Source: an archaeon (lineage in GTDB: Archaea; Methanobacteriota; Methanobacteria; Methanobacteriales; Methanobacteriaceae). From it: a DNA stretch of 17,898 nucleotides. Shown here one piece after another: positions 6,811 to 13,575 of the stretch; the stretch's first letter is position 1; each line of letters opens with the position of its first letter. A program made the translations under genes and the position numbers. Under the pieces are notes generated by a model. It was not told where the DNA came from and searched no databases. It saw only the letters and a program-made list of their open reading frames with translations. The stretch is from assembly GCA_024409145.1 (NCBI GenBank), contig JAKSUF010000005.1:1-17898 (forward strand), read 5' to 3'.

Positions 6811-8007
6811 ATGATTAGATGTGTCTCCTGTGGCGAAGAATATAATGATGATGAAGTTATTTATAACTGTAAGAAATGTGGTTCTGTTTTAGAAGTGGAA
6901 GTAGAAATTGATGTTCCTAAATCTACTTTTGATGGCAGAAGAGATACTTTATGGAAATTTAAAGAGTGTTTACCTGTTGATGCAAGTAAAAGAGTTTCTT
7001 TAGATGAAGGTGGAACTCCATTTTGTAAATGTGATAAATTAGGTAAAGAACTTGGTATTGATCTTTATGTTAAAGTAGAAGGTTCTAATCCTACTGGTAG
7101 TTTTAAAGATAGGGGAATGACTATTGGTATGACTAAAGCTATGATGCTTGGTGTAGATACTGTTGGATGTGCTTCTACTGGTAATACTTCAGCTTCTTTA
7201 GCAGCTTATGCTGCAAGAGCAGGTCTCAGATGTGCTGTATTTTTACCTGAAGGTAAAGTAGCTTTAGGTAAATTAGCTCAAGCTATGTTCCATGGTGCAG
7301 AAGTATTCTCTATTAATGGTAATTTTGATGAAGCTTTAGAAGCTATGACTCAACTTGCTATGGAAAAACATTTATACTTACTTAATTCTATAAATCCTTT
7401 CAGATTAGAAGGTCAAAAAACTATTGGTTATGAAATTGTTCGTGATTTAGGTTGGGAATCTCCTGATAGAATTATTTTACCTGTGGGTAATGCAGGAAAT
7501 ATTTCTGCTATTTGGAAAGGTGTTACTGAATTCCATAATGCTGGATTTATGAAAGATTTACCTATGATGACTGGTATTCAAGCAGATGGTGCATGTCCTA
7601 TTGCTAATGCATATAAAGATAAAACTATGGATATGACTCCGGTTTCAAACCCTGAAACTATTGCTACTGCTATTCGTATTGGAGCTCCTGTAAGTTCTAT
7701 TAAAGCATTAAGAGCTATTTATGATTCTAATGGTTTGGCTGAAACTGTAACTGATGAAGAAATTCTTGATGCTCAAAAATTACTTGCTAGAACTGAAGGT
7801 ATTGGTGTGGAACCAGCTTCTGCAGCTTCTATTGCTGGTCTTAAGAAATTAGTAGAGCAAGGTGATATTGATAAAGGAGAAAGAGTTGTTTGTGTTGTAA
7901 CTGGACACTTACTCAAAGATCCTAATACTGCAATTGAAGCTTGTGTTGAACCAGTTAAAGTAGATGCAGATATTGACAAAATTAAAGAAATTTTACTTAA
8001 TAAATAA
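6811..8007 (+). CDS. thrC: Threonine synthase
   Basis: A pyridoxal-phosphate enzyme that converts O-phospho-L-homoserine and water to L-threonine and phosphate, the last step of threonine synthesis. It has 398 residues, usual for the archaeal form. The N-terminus carries a zinc-ribbon-like motif (C4, C7, C20, C23), seen in many archaeal threonine synthases. The PLP Schiff-base lysine is K99 in NPTGSFKDRGM, followed by the phosphate-binding and glycine-rich stretches (ASTGNTSASLAAYAA, LPVGNAGNISA). The C-terminal VCVVTGHLLKDPN is also typical. The start at 6811 follows AGTGAT (6802-6807). No other amino-acid gene lies alongside. Confidence 0.96.
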   Translation: MIRCVSCGEEYNDDEVIYNCKKCGSVLEVEVEIDVPKSTFDGRRDTLWKFKECLPVDASKRVSLDEGGTPFCKCDKLGKELGIDLYVKVEGSNPTGSFKDRGMTIGMTKAMMLGVDTVGCASTGNTSASLAAYAARAGLRCAVFLPEGKVALGKLAQAMFHGAEVFSINGNFDEALEAMTQLAMEKHLYLLNSINPFRLEGQKTIGYEIVRDLGWESPDRIILPVGNAGNISAIWKGVTEFHNAGFMKDLPMMTGIQADGACPIANAYKDKTMDMTPVSNPETIATAIRIGAPVSSIKALRAIYDSNGLAETVTDEEILDAQKLLARTEGIGVEPASAASIAGLKKLVEQGDIDKGERVVCVVTGHLLKDPNTAIEACVEPVKVDADIDKIKEILLNK

Positions 8008-8553
8008 GTATATTTCTTCTTTTCTTATTTTTTTTTTATTTTGTTCTTTTTTAGTGTTTTTTAGTGTTTTTTTTATTTTAGGTGTATTTTTTTTTATTTT
8101 GTTCTTTTTTAGTTATTATTTAATTGTCATGTTATTATCTATTCTACTAATAGTTGTTGTTATATCTTTTTTGAGTAATTATCTTGTCATTATCTTAATA
8201 TTTATATTAAATTTTTTCTATTTGATGAATATGTTTTAATTGAGTCTCTATTTTGGATTGTATTTTGTTTTAATTTGTTTTTAGCTTTTATATTTGAGTT
8301 TAATTTTAAATTATTTGTTTAATTTTACTTTAATTTGTTATTAATTACTGTATTTTACTCTAAATTGATATTTTTTGTGTATTTCTAATTTTTTGGTTTA
8401 TGGTTTTTTAAGAGGCGGTTTTATAAAGTATATAATCTATTAATAAATTATAAGTAAATTATGTTTAATAATTTAAGGTTTTAAGCATTATTACCAATAT
8501 ATTTATATATTAAAAACAATACAACTAATATTATAAAATTTGAGGTGTTAAAT
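8008..8553. other. T-rich termination region of thrC followed by histone promoter region
   Basis: Bases 8012-8117 are nearly all T with scattered A and G. A block is repeated at an offset of 58 (8029-8055 and 8087-8113, including TTTTGTTCTTTTTTAG), likely serial T-run terminators of thrC. From about 8230 to 8400 the sequence is AT-rich without a recognisable gene. TTATAAAGTATATAA at about 8421-8435 is a possible second promoter element behind the G-rich GAGGCGG. The open frame through 7964-8239 is low-complexity and not a gene. Confidence 0.6.
8502..8509 (+). promoter_or_regulatory. Probable TATA box of the histone gene
   Basis: TTTATATA lies 45-52 bases before the histone ATG at 8554. Transcription would start near 8529-8534, giving a leader of about 20-25 bases that contains the GAGGTG ribosome binding site at 8542-8547. 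Confidence 0.6.
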
Positions 8554-8751
8554 ATGGAATTACCAATCGCTCCTATTGGAAGAATATTAAAAAATGCTGG
8601 TGCTGAAAGAGTATCTGACGGTGCTAAAGAAGAATTAGCTGAAGCTATTGAAGAATACGGAAATGTTATTGCTCAAAAAGCTGTTAATTTTGCACGTCAT
8701 GCTGGTAGAAAAACTGTTAAAGCTGAAGATATTAAATTAGCTATTAAATAA
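8554..8751 (+). CDS. Archaeal histone (HMf family)
   Basis: A 65-residue histone-fold protein that wraps and compacts chromosomal DNA as dimers and larger stacks. It begins MELPIAPIGRILKNAGAERV, nearly as in HMfB of Methanothermus fervidus. Residues matching the DNA contacts of HMfB are R10, R19, R52, K53, T54 and K56 (in HAGRKTVKAEDI). It ends at LAIK, about four residues short of HMfB, lacking the basic C-terminal RRFKK tail. The ATG at 8554 is chosen over the in-frame GTG at 8545 because GAGGTG (8542-8547) covers that GTG and lies 6 bases before the ATG. It is a single-gene unit between long spacers. Confidence 0.96.
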   Translation: MELPIAPIGRILKNAGAERVSDGAKEELAEAIEEYGNVIAQKAVNFARHAGRKTVKAEDIKLAIK

Positions 8752-8778
8752 GTTTTTTATATTGGTTTTTTATTAATT

Positions 8779-8860
8779 TTCCAAGTAGTTTTAAAATCTA
8801 TGATGGTTTTGGAATTGCTTTTTATTATTTTTTATTTTTTATTTTTCCCATATTTCATTA
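8779..8860 (+). terminator. Possible terminator of the histone gene
   Basis: A weak stem TTCCAA (8779-8784) with TTGGAA (8809-8814) is followed by repeated T runs at about 8818-8847. It begins 27 bases after the histone stop. The T runs alone could terminate transcription; the stem is short with a 24-base loop. Confidence 0.4.
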
Positions 8861-9373
8861 ATTTTATTTTTTTAACCTTATTTTATGAAAACATTTATAT
8901 GTTATGATGACTAAATTATTATATGTCTAGTTCTCTAGAATTTATTTCATTAATACTAAATTGAAATTTTTATATTATTAGCTAATTTTACTTAAACTAA
9001 TAATATTCATTGAAAATATTAAGCTTTATTTTAAAGCTATTATTTAGTGATGTGGATATAATATTTAGAGTTATAGATTAAAACTTTAAATCTGTAAATG
9101 TATATTACTTAGATTAAGTTTTAATCAATGATTAATTAAAATATTTATTAGTCTTGAATTATTACATTATCTTTGAATTAATATTGAATTTATTTTTACA
9201 GATTTTTGATTGTAATTACTCTTTAGGAATTAATAAAAATAATTAATGATAAAGTTTAATTACTTAAATTGTAATTATTCTAAAATAGTTTAATTACTGT
9301 TTTAATTATTATAATTGTTAAGATTAAATTTAATAAAATCTAAAAAAATCAAGGTTTTATTGCAATTATAATA
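8861..9373. other. Long gene-free region before the L7Ae gene
   Basis: No protein or tRNA gene is supported. An 11-bp inverted repeat, AAATCTGTAAA (9088-9098) and TTTACAGATTT (9195-9205), encloses about 96 bases that include a small hairpin GATTAA/TTAATC near 9112-9126. TTTAATTACT occurs twice, near 9257 and 9291. A TATA-like TTTAATAAAA near 9329-9338 could start the ribosomal transcript around 9358-9362. A box-C-like ATGATGA at 8904-8910 has no matching D box. Confidence 0.45.
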
Positions 9374-9412
9374 TTTGCCGATGGATGGCAAAAGCCAGAT
9401 GAAAAAGGAGGT
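9374..9412 (+). promoter_or_regulatory. Candidate k-turn (L7Ae-binding RNA element) in the L7Ae leader
   Basis: The leader reads GA (9384-9385), TGGC (9386-9389), AAAA (9390-9393), GCCA (9394-9397), GA (9398-9399). This is a 4-bp stem flanked by the two GA dinucleotides that form tandem sheared pairs in k-turns, with ATG (9381-9383) as the three-base bulge. The outer helix is weak (G9380-T9400, C9379-G9401, then mismatches). The ribosome binding site GGAGGT (9407-9412) follows directly. L7Ae is the k-turn-binding protein, and leader k-turns with L7Ae autoregulation are known in archaea; binding here could block translation. An alternative 6-bp hairpin TTTGCC/GGCAAA (9374-9379, 9387-9392) would exclude it. 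Confidence 0.55.
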
Positions 9413-9419
9413 AAATAAT

Positions 9420-9788
9420 ATGGCAAACATTTATGTAAAATTTGACACACCTGAAGAAATCGCTAATAAAGCTGAAGAAGCTTTAGAAGTAGCACAAAAA
9501 ACTGGTAAAGTAGCAAAAGGAACTAACGAAGTAACTAAATTCATCGAAAGAGGAAACGCAGCTTTAGTTTTAATCGCTGAAGATGTAGATCCTGCTGAAA
9601 TTGTTGCTCACATTCCTGTTCTCGCAGAAGAAAAAGAAATTCCTTACGCATACTTAGCTACTAAAGATAAAGTAGGCGCAGCTGCTGGTTTAAGTGTCGG
9701 TACTGCTTCCGCATGTATTGTTGATGCTGGAGATGCTGAAGAATTAGTCGCAGAAGTTGTTGAAAAAGTTGCAGAACTTAAAGAATAA
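9420..9788 (+). CDS. rpl7ae: Ribosomal protein L7Ae
   Basis: A 122-residue k-turn-binding protein of the 50S subunit that in archaea is also a core part of box C/D and H/ACA ribonucleoproteins and of RNase P. The RNA-binding signature is KGTNEVTKFIERG (33-45), and the family fold covers the whole protein, including IPVLAEEKEIPYAYL. The start at 9420 is chosen because GGAGGT (9407-9412) lies 7 bases before it; the in-frame ATG at 9375 would run through the structured leader. It heads the ribosomal cluster, with S28e 59 bases downstream. Codons such as ATC, CTC and TTC are more frequent than in neighbouring genes, as expected for high expression. Autoregulation through the leader k-turn is likely but inferred. 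Confidence 0.97.
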   Translation: MANIYVKFDTPEEIANKAEEALEVAQKTGKVAKGTNEVTKFIERGNAALVLIAEDVDPAEIVAHIPVLAEEKEIPYAYLATKDKVGAAAGLSVGTASACIVDAGDAEELVAEVVEKVAELKE

Positions 9789-9847
9789 ATATTTTTCAGC
9801 TCTGTTTAAGAAGATTTAATCTTCATCTATAATTAACAGGTGATAAT

Positions 9848-10054
9848 ATGGAAGAAGGAAGTCCAGCTGAAGTTATAGAAGTTCTTAACAGAACTGGTAT
9901 GACTGGAGAAATTATGCAAGTAAAATGCAGAATTCTCGATGGAAGAGATAAAGGAAGAATTTTAACAAGAAATATCATGGGCCCTGTAAGAAAAGGCGAT
10001 ATTTTAATGTTACTCGACACAATTAGAGAAGCTAAGGAGATCAGAACTCCTTAA
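9848..10054 (+). CDS. rps28e: Ribosomal protein S28e
   Basis: A 68-residue OB-fold protein of the 30S subunit. The sequence has the family core CRILDGRDKGRILTRNIMGPV (about 27-47) and the conserved C-terminal end LLDTIREAKEIRTP. AGGTGAT (9838-9844) lies just before the ATG. It sits between L7Ae and L24e, the standard archaeal order, and is likely co-transcribed with both. Confidence 0.97.
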   Translation: MEEGSPAEVIEVLNRTGMTGEIMQVKCRILDGRDKGRILTRNIMGPVRKGDILMLLDTIREAKEIRTP

Positions 10055-10111
10055 GGACCTTTAAGGTTTTTAAGTTGTGTAAATTCTTAGTTATTAAGAA
10101 GGTGTAATAAC

Positions 10112-10273
10112 ATGAGAACTTGTTCATTCTGTGGTAAAGAAATAGAAGCAGGTACCGGAAAAATGTATGTTAAAAAAGATGGTTCTATCTATTTCTTTTG
10201 TAGTAGTAAATGTGAAAAAAATATGATTAAACTTGGTAGAGTACCAAGAAAAGTTAAATGGGTTAAAGAATGA
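10112..10273 (+). CDS. rpl24e: Ribosomal protein L24e
   Basis: A 53-residue zinc-binding protein of the 50S subunit. It reads MRTCSFCGKEIEAGTGKMY and so on, with zinc ligands C4, C7, C30 and C34 (C-x2-C and C-x3-C), and ends KVKWVKE. AAGGTG (10099-10104) lies 7 bases before the ATG. Its TGA overlaps the ATG of ndk as ATGA (10270-10273), indicating translational coupling. The gene is short and easily missed by automatic calling. Confidence 0.96.
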   Translation: MRTCSFCGKEIEAGTGKMYVKKDGSIYFFCSSKCEKNMIKLGRVPRKVKWVKE

Positions 10274-10722
10274 TTGAAAAAAGCTTTGTTATGATGAAAC
10301 CTGATGCTGTATCTAGACGTTTAATGGGTCAAATTTTAAGCCGTTTTGAAGAAAAAGGTCTCAAAATTGTTGCTTTAAAATTAAGAGCTATTGATGAAGA
10401 TTTAGCTAGAAAACATTATGGAGAACATTCTGATAAACCGTTCTTCGAAGGTTTAATTGAATACATCACCTCTTCTCCTGCTTTAACTATGGTTATTGAA
10501 GGGGACGATGCTATTGCAGTCATTAGAAAAATGGTTGGTGCAACTAATCCTAAAGAAGCAGCTATTGGAACTATTAGAGGAGACTTTGGTATGGATACTG
10601 GAAGAAACATTATCCACGCATCTGATGCACCAGGTTCTGCTAAAAGAGAAATAGCTCTTTTCTTTGACGAAGACGAAATTTGCGATTATTCTATGTCTGA
10701 TAATGCTTGGATTTATGAATAA
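10270..10722 (+). CDS. ndk: Nucleoside diphosphate kinase
   Basis: Transfers the terminal phosphate of ATP to other nucleoside diphosphates through a phosphohistidine, balancing NTP and dNTP pools. It has 150 residues. The N-terminus EKSFVMMKPDAV and the active-site motif NIIHASDA with catalytic H116 are diagnostic, with GTIRGDFG just before. The C-terminus ends in DNAWIYE. It overlaps L24e by ATGA, and IF2 follows after 109 bases. Linkage with L7Ae, S28e, L24e and IF2 is common in archaea, perhaps reflecting GTP supply for translation. Confidence 0.97.
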   Translation: MIEKSFVMMKPDAVSRRLMGQILSRFEEKGLKIVALKLRAIDEDLARKHYGEHSDKPFFEGLIEYITSSPALTMVIEGDDAIAVIRKMVGATNPKEAAIGTIRGDFGMDTGRNIIHASDAPGSAKREIALFFDEDEICDYSMSDNAWIYE

Positions 10723-10726
10723 GCTT

Positions 10727-10745
10727 AATACTTACAAGTATTCTT
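10727..10745 (+). terminator. Small hairpin directly after ndk
   Basis: AATACTT (10727-10733) and AAGTATT (10736-10742) form a near-perfect inverted repeat 4 bases after the ndk stop, followed by CTT. The T run is short, so it may be a weak terminator, an attenuator or an RNA-processing site between ndk and infB. TTTATTAGAT occurs twice in the rest of this spacer. Confidence 0.35.
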
Positions 10746-10831
10746 ATTGTAAATTACATTTATTAGATAATCATATTGTATTTATTAGATTTTAAATTAT
10801 TATTGTAAACATTATATGTTTAGGAGTAAAA

Positions 10832-12619
10832 ATGAAAATTAGATCCCCAATTGTATCTGTTTTAGGCCATGTAGACCATGGTAAAACCACTTTGTTAGAT
10901 TATATTCGTGGAAGTACTGTTGCTGACCGAGAAGCTGGAGGTATTACTCAGCATATTGGAGCTACTGAAATTCCTATGGATACTATCGATGACATTTGTG
11001 GTGATTTCATTGCTAAATTATCTATTAAAGACACAATACCTGGTTTATTTTTTATTGATACTCCAGGACACGCAGCATTCACTTCTTTAAGAAAACGTGG
11101 TGGGGCTTTAGCTGATTTAGCTATATTAATTGTTGATATTAATGAAGGTTTTAAACCTCAAACTTATGAAGCAATTAATATTTTAAAAATGTATAAAACT
11201 CCATTTATCGTTGCAGCTAATAAAGTTGATAGATTATTCGGTTGGGATGTTCATGAAGGAATGTCTTTCACTCAAAGTTTTGCTCAGCAAGCTCCAAGTG
11301 TTCAAACTGATTTAGATTTAAAACTTTATGAACTTGTTGGGATTCTTCATGAAGAAGGTTTCCAATCTGAAAGATTTGATAGAGTTACTGATTTTGCATC
11401 TCAAATTGCTATTATTCCAATGAGTGCAAAATCTGGTGAAGGTGTCATTGAATTAATTACTATGTTACTTGGTTTAGCTCAACAATATTTAACTAAGCAA
11501 CTTGAAATTCATGAAGATGCACCTGCTAAAGGAACTGTATTGGAAGTTAAAGAAGAAACTGGTCTTGGAATGACTATTGATAGTATTATTTACGATGGCG
11601 TTTTAAGAGCTAGTGATGAAATAGCTTTAATGGATTCTAATGATGTTGTTAAAACAAAAATTAGATCAATATTAAGACCTTTACCTCTTGAAGAAATGAG
11701 AGATTCTAAGAAGAAGTTTAAAAAAGTTGATGAAGTTGTTGCAGCTGCAGGTATTAAGATTGCAGCACCTAATTTGGATGATATTGTTTCTGGTTCTCCT
11801 CTTAGAGTTTTAAGTGACTCTGAAGATGTTGAATCTGAATTATTAAAAGAATTAGAAGATATGACTGTTGATGTTGATGATGAGGGTTTACTTGTTAAAG
11901 CTGATACTATAGGTTCTCTTGAAGCTGTTGTTCATTTGCTTAAAGAAATTGATATTCCAGTTAGATCTGCTGAGATTGGAGATGTTACTAAAAAAGATGT
12001 TATTAATGCATCTATTGCTCTTGAAGAAAATGAAGAGTATGGTGTTATTGTAGCATTTAATGTTAAAGTACATCCAAAAGCTCAAGAAGATTTAGATAAC
12101 TCTGGAGTCAAATTATTTGCTGGTGATGTAATTTATCAAATTACTGAAGATTATGAAGCTTGGATTAAAGAAAGAAAAGAAGCTCAGAAAAAACAATGGC
12201 TTGATGCTATTGTTAAACCTGCTAAGTTCATGATTATACCAAAATTAATATTTAGGCAAAGTAAACCAGCTATTTGTGGAATTGAAGTTGAAGCAGGAAC
12301 TGTTAAACAAGGTTACTCTTTAATGAATGCTAATGGTGATTATGTAGGAACTATTGCAAGTATGGAGAATAAAGGTGAAACATTACCTGCAATCTCAAGA
12401 GGTCAAAGAGTGGCTATGGCTATTAATGATGCTGTAGCAGGAAAAGACTTTGAAGAAGGAGATACTTTATACGTTGATGTTCCTGAAAAACATTATAAAA
12501 TCTTAGAAAGAGAATTTAAAGATAAATTAGATGAAGATGAATTTAATACCCTTGGCGAAATTTTAGAAATTAAACGTAAACATGAGCCAGAATGGGGTAA
12601 ATTTGGTCTTTTCGAATAA
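10832..12619 (+). CDS. infB: Translation initiation factor aIF5B (archaeal IF2)
   Basis: A GTPase that promotes joining of the ribosomal subunits and stabilises initiator tRNA on the ribosome. It has 595 residues, the usual archaeal length without the long N-terminal extension of bacterial and eukaryotic forms. G motifs are GHVDHGKT (12-19), ITQHIGA (38-44), DTPGH (76-80), NKVD (130-133) and SAKSG (198-202). Domains II, III and IV follow, with FKDKLDEDE and the helical end of domain IV at the C-terminus. No intein is present. The ATG follows TAGGAG (10821-10826). Placement after ndk and before S6e and aIF2 gamma is the typical archaeal order. Confidence 0.97.
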   Translation: MKIRSPIVSVLGHVDHGKTTLLDYIRGSTVADREAGGITQHIGATEIPMDTIDDICGDFIAKLSIKDTIPGLFFIDTPGHAAFTSLRKRGGALADLAILIVDINEGFKPQTYEAINILKMYKTPFIVAANKVDRLFGWDVHEGMSFTQSFAQQAPSVQTDLDLKLYELVGILHEEGFQSERFDRVTDFASQIAIIPMSAKSGEGVIELITMLLGLAQQYLTKQLEIHEDAPAKGTVLEVKEETGLGMTIDSIIYDGVLRASDEIALMDSNDVVKTKIRSILRPLPLEEMRDSKKKFKKVDEVVAAAGIKIAAPNLDDIVSGSPLRVLSDSEDVESELLKELEDMTVDVDDEGLLVKADTIGSLEAVVHLLKEIDIPVRSAEIGDVTKKDVINASIALEENEEYGVIVAFNVKVHPKAQEDLDNSGVKLFAGDVIYQITEDYEAWIKERKEAQKKQWLDAIVKPAKFMIIPKLIFRQSKPAICGIEVEAGTVKQGYSLMNANGDYVGTIASMENKGETLPAISRGQRVAMAINDAVAGKDFEEGDTLYVDVPEKHYKILEREFKDKLDEDEFNTLGEILEIKRKHEPEWGKFGLFE

Positions 12620-12710
12620 TTTATTTATTGTCTTTTTATTGATTATAATTAATTTATTAATTAGTTATAATTTAAGAATAATAATTTAAATTGATAAAAC
12701 AAATTCATTT

Positions 12711-12760
12711 AGAATTAATCTAGAGAATTAAGGGAATAAATTCCTAAAGAATTAAGGAGG
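12711..12760 (+). promoter_or_regulatory. Leader of rps6e with triple AGAATTAA repeat and hairpin before the ribosome binding site
   Basis: AGAATTAA occurs at 12711, 12724 and 12748. The last two run into AGGG and AGGAGG. Between them GGAA (12733-12736) and TTCC (12741-12744) form a small hairpin with loop TAAA. The true ribosome binding site is GGAGG at 12756-12760. The arrangement suggests a leader element, possibly for ribosomal-protein feedback, but no known motif was recognised. Confidence 0.35.
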
Positions 12761-12767
12761 AATTTTT

Positions 12768-13154
12768 TTGGCATTTAAAGTTGTTGTTTCTCAAAAAGAT
12801 ACTACTTATCAAATTGATTTAGAAACAAATGATAAACAATTAATCGGTTTAAAAATCGGTGAAGAATTTGATGGTCAAATCGTAGGTTTAGATGGTTACA
12901 CTTTAAAAATCACTGGTGGAAGTGACAAAAATGGTTTCACTATGAAAAAAGATGTTGAAGGCCCAAGAAGAATTAAAAGCCTTTTAACTGGTGGAGTCGG
13001 TTACCATCCTAAAGCTGCAGGTGTTAAAAGAAGAAAAACCGTTAGAGGTAACACTATCTCTGATGATATTGTTCAAATTAACACCGTTGTTACTAAAGAA
13101 GGTAGCAAATCCATATCTGATATCTTAAATCCTGAAGAGGAAGCAGAAGAATAA
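12768..13154 (+). CDS. rps6e: Ribosomal protein S6e
   Basis: A 128-residue protein of the 30S subunit. It has the family core VGLDGYTLKITGGSDKNGF (about 40-58) and GPRRIKSLLTGGVGY, followed by the basic GVKRRKTVRG. The start codon is TTG (12768), 7 bases after GGAGG (12756-12760); it gives MAFKVVVS, the usual N-terminus, and no ATG lies nearby. The C-terminus is acidic (EEEAEE). It lies 148 bases after IF2. Confidence 0.95.
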   Translation: MAFKVVVSQKDTTYQIDLETNDKQLIGLKIGEEFDGQIVGLDGYTLKITGGSDKNGFTMKKDVEGPRRIKSLLTGGVGYHPKAAGVKRRKTVRGNTISDDIVQINTVVTKEGSKSISDILNPEEEAEE

Positions 13155-13575
13155 TCAGATTGATTTATTAAAATAGTTTTATATTTTAATTAAATCTGGA
13201 ATATAATTGTTTAAATTTAATTAAGTTTAAATTTAATTTAAACTTTATATTCTTTTATATAAACTTATTTTTAAGTTTATAATCATTATCATATAAATCT
13301 CTAACTCTATTAGAGTGATTATATTTTAAATTTATATCTTAAATTAAATGTATTTTATAACTTATCTGTTGTAAAATATGTTTTGGAATTTAGTCTAATT
13401 AGTTTATTTTATCATTTGATGGTGAAATAGGCTTTATTGAAATTAATTATCATGCTTATTAATTATTATTTAATATATTGATTAATTTATGATAATTTGA
13501 GATAGTCATATTGATTATATTCTAAATTAATCAATATATTCTAATTTATTTAAAAAAATTAAATAGGTGTAATCT
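13155..13575. other. 421-bp spacer before aIF2 gamma, rich in inverted repeats
   Basis: No gene is supported. Inverted repeats seen are: TATAAACTTA/TAAGTTTATA (13258-13267, 13272-13281); CTCTAA/TTAGAG (13299-13304, 13310-13315); TATTTTATAAC/GTTGTAAAATA (13351-13361, 13368-13378, one G-T wobble); AATTATCAT/ATGATAATT (13445-13453, 13489-13497); and ATATTGATTA/TAATCAATAT (13508-13517, 13528-13537), with a further direct copy of ATATTGATTA at 13475-13484. AT-only palindromes arise easily by chance here, but the density and the C/G-containing arms suggest terminators, operators or a small RNA. Confidence 0.5.

Noticed and set aside
7964..8239. 91-codon open frame overlapping the end of thrC and the following T-rich spacer
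   Set aside because: The translation is almost only F, L, I, V and S from T runs, it overlaps thrC in another frame, has no ribosome binding site and contains a tandem repeat; it reflects base composition.
8904..8910. ATGATGA resembling box C of a C/D small RNA
   Set aside because: No D (CTGA), C' or D' box follows at the right distance, and no guide segment can be defined.
9375..9419. N-terminal extension of L7Ae from the ATG at 9375
   Set aside because: It lies within the structured leader, and GGAGGT directly before 9420 fixes the normal MANIYVKFDTPEE start.
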